From Thauera aromatica_A (GTDB lineage: Bacteria > Pseudomonadota > Gammaproteobacteria > Burkholderiales > Rhodocyclaceae), in contig NZ_JALLIK010000109.1 of assembly GCF_023093595.1 (NCBI RefSeq), positions 124,001 through 188,000 on the forward strand: DNA of 64,000 bases, in the 5' to 3' direction. Shown piece after piece: positions 63,668 through 64,000 of this stretch. The position numbers and the translations under genes are program-made. Position 1 is the first letter of the stretch. Every line of letters starts with the position of its first letter. The notes beneath the pieces were generated by a model that saw nothing but the letters and a program-made list of their open reading frames with translations, was not told the DNA's origin and ran no database searches.

Positions 63668-64000
63668 TCAGGGCCAGGCGCGGGCGCCGAACATCATCCG
63701 CCGGGCGACGAAGCCGCGCAGCGGCGACAGCAGATCGAGGGCGAACAAGGCCGCGCCGCGCGCATGGCGCAGGGGCGCGAAATCGTTGCTGAACACGCGC
63801 GCCAGGGTATCGGTGAAGCGCATCGTGCCGAAGCGGTCGAGGTCGCGCCCGCGCGCGTAGGCCGCAAGTAGCGCCGCGCACCCGGGATCGAACGCAGCCT
63901 CTTTCGACCCAGTCCCTTTCACCCCGGCCTCTTTCGTCCCCGCAACCGCCCGCGCCGCCGCCTCCGCCTTGCGCCGCTGCAGCAGTTCGGCCAGCGTCCA
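63668..64000 (-). CDS. UbiH/VisC-type FAD-dependent hydroxylase, C-terminal part
   Basis: The frame runs off the window end; 110 residues are present. The C-terminal blocks RGRDLDRFGTMRFTDTLARVFSND and PLRHARGAALFALDLLSPLRGFVARRMMFG match the end of UbiH/UbiF/UbiI-like ubiquinone-synthesis monooxygenases. An unusual insert (AGTKEAGVKGTGSKEA) interrupts the family pattern, coded by two similar CTCTTTCG-containing repeats. The product is likely membrane-associated in ubiquinone synthesis. Confidence 0.8.
   Translation of the reverse strand, partial: WTLAELLQRRKAEAAARAVAGTKEAGVKGTGSKEAAFDPGCAALLAAYARGRDLDRFGTMRFTDTLARVFSNDFAPLRHARGAALFALDLLSPLRGFVARRMMFGARAWP

Overview
The window is 64 kb of very GC-rich, densely coded bacterial DNA. 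Gene content and protein character (diheme cytochrome c4, PhoU, YggX, a proteobacterial phosphoribulokinase, a Calvin-type class II aldolase, CusS/CusR- and CopK-type copper genes) point to a betaproteobacterium of the Rhodocyclales, most like Thauera, Azoarcus or Aromatoleum. This placement is inferred from recognised families, not from a search. No rRNA, tRNA, CRISPR array, transposase or prophage gene was seen. No stretch longer than about 255 bases lacks a gene.

Layout. (1) 1-16480 is housekeeping: the end of gpsA, trmL, a comF-type phosphoribosyltransferase, bioB-bioC, a HAD hydrolase, hemB, engB, cytochrome c4, moeA, rpiA, phoU, yggX, argA, a two-domain polyphosphate:AMP phosphotransferase, rsmE, an inositol-monophosphatase-family gene and phosphoribulokinase. 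(2) 16488-21371, minus strand: a ferrous-iron uptake locus of the P19/FtrABCD type with an added OprB-like porin. (3) 21555-39573: a large copper-handling block. It holds a CusRS-type two-component system; a Met-rich protein, a small secreted protein, a TolC-type protein, a multicopper oxidase and a cupredoxin; a CusF-TolC-CusB-CusA efflux operon; an operon with a 47-codon ORF, a DUF2933 protein, a cytochrome c and a Cu(I) P-type ATPase; and, on the minus strand, CzcE-like and CopK periplasmic proteins. (4) 39761-41016: a DmeR/DmeF-type cobalt/nickel repressor and exporter pair. (5) 41101-49517: transketolase, GAPDH, PGK, pyruvate kinase, a CsgG-like lipoprotein and class II aldolase. With prk and rpiA these make most of a Calvin/central-carbon set, but rubisco is not in the window. 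(6) 49558-64000: an orphan molybdopterin oxidoreductase, a hemerythrin protein, purC, an MFS transporter, a DUF2189 membrane protein, oligopeptidase A, a chemoreceptor-like protein coupled to a globin-PAS-GGDEF-EAL protein, xthA, a Crp/Fnr regulator with a DUF2892 protein, and the end of a UbiH-type hydroxylase.

The strongest new observation is a shared promoter layout in front of four separate copper transcription units (23724-23777, 28088-28141, 34763-34816, and 39687-39634 on the minus strand). Each has a TGAC-like element, 5 nt, TGTAA, 7 nt, GTCA, exactly 23 nt, then a -10-like hexamer. This defines a local regulon, probably run by the CusR/CopR-type regulator at 22973-23653. It also ties unexplained small proteins (152, 102 and 47 residues, and a possible 26-residue His-rich peptide) to copper. 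The iron, copper and cobalt genes lie between prk and tkt-gap-pgk-pyk-fba, which suggests a metal-resistance block inserted into a cbb-type gene order.
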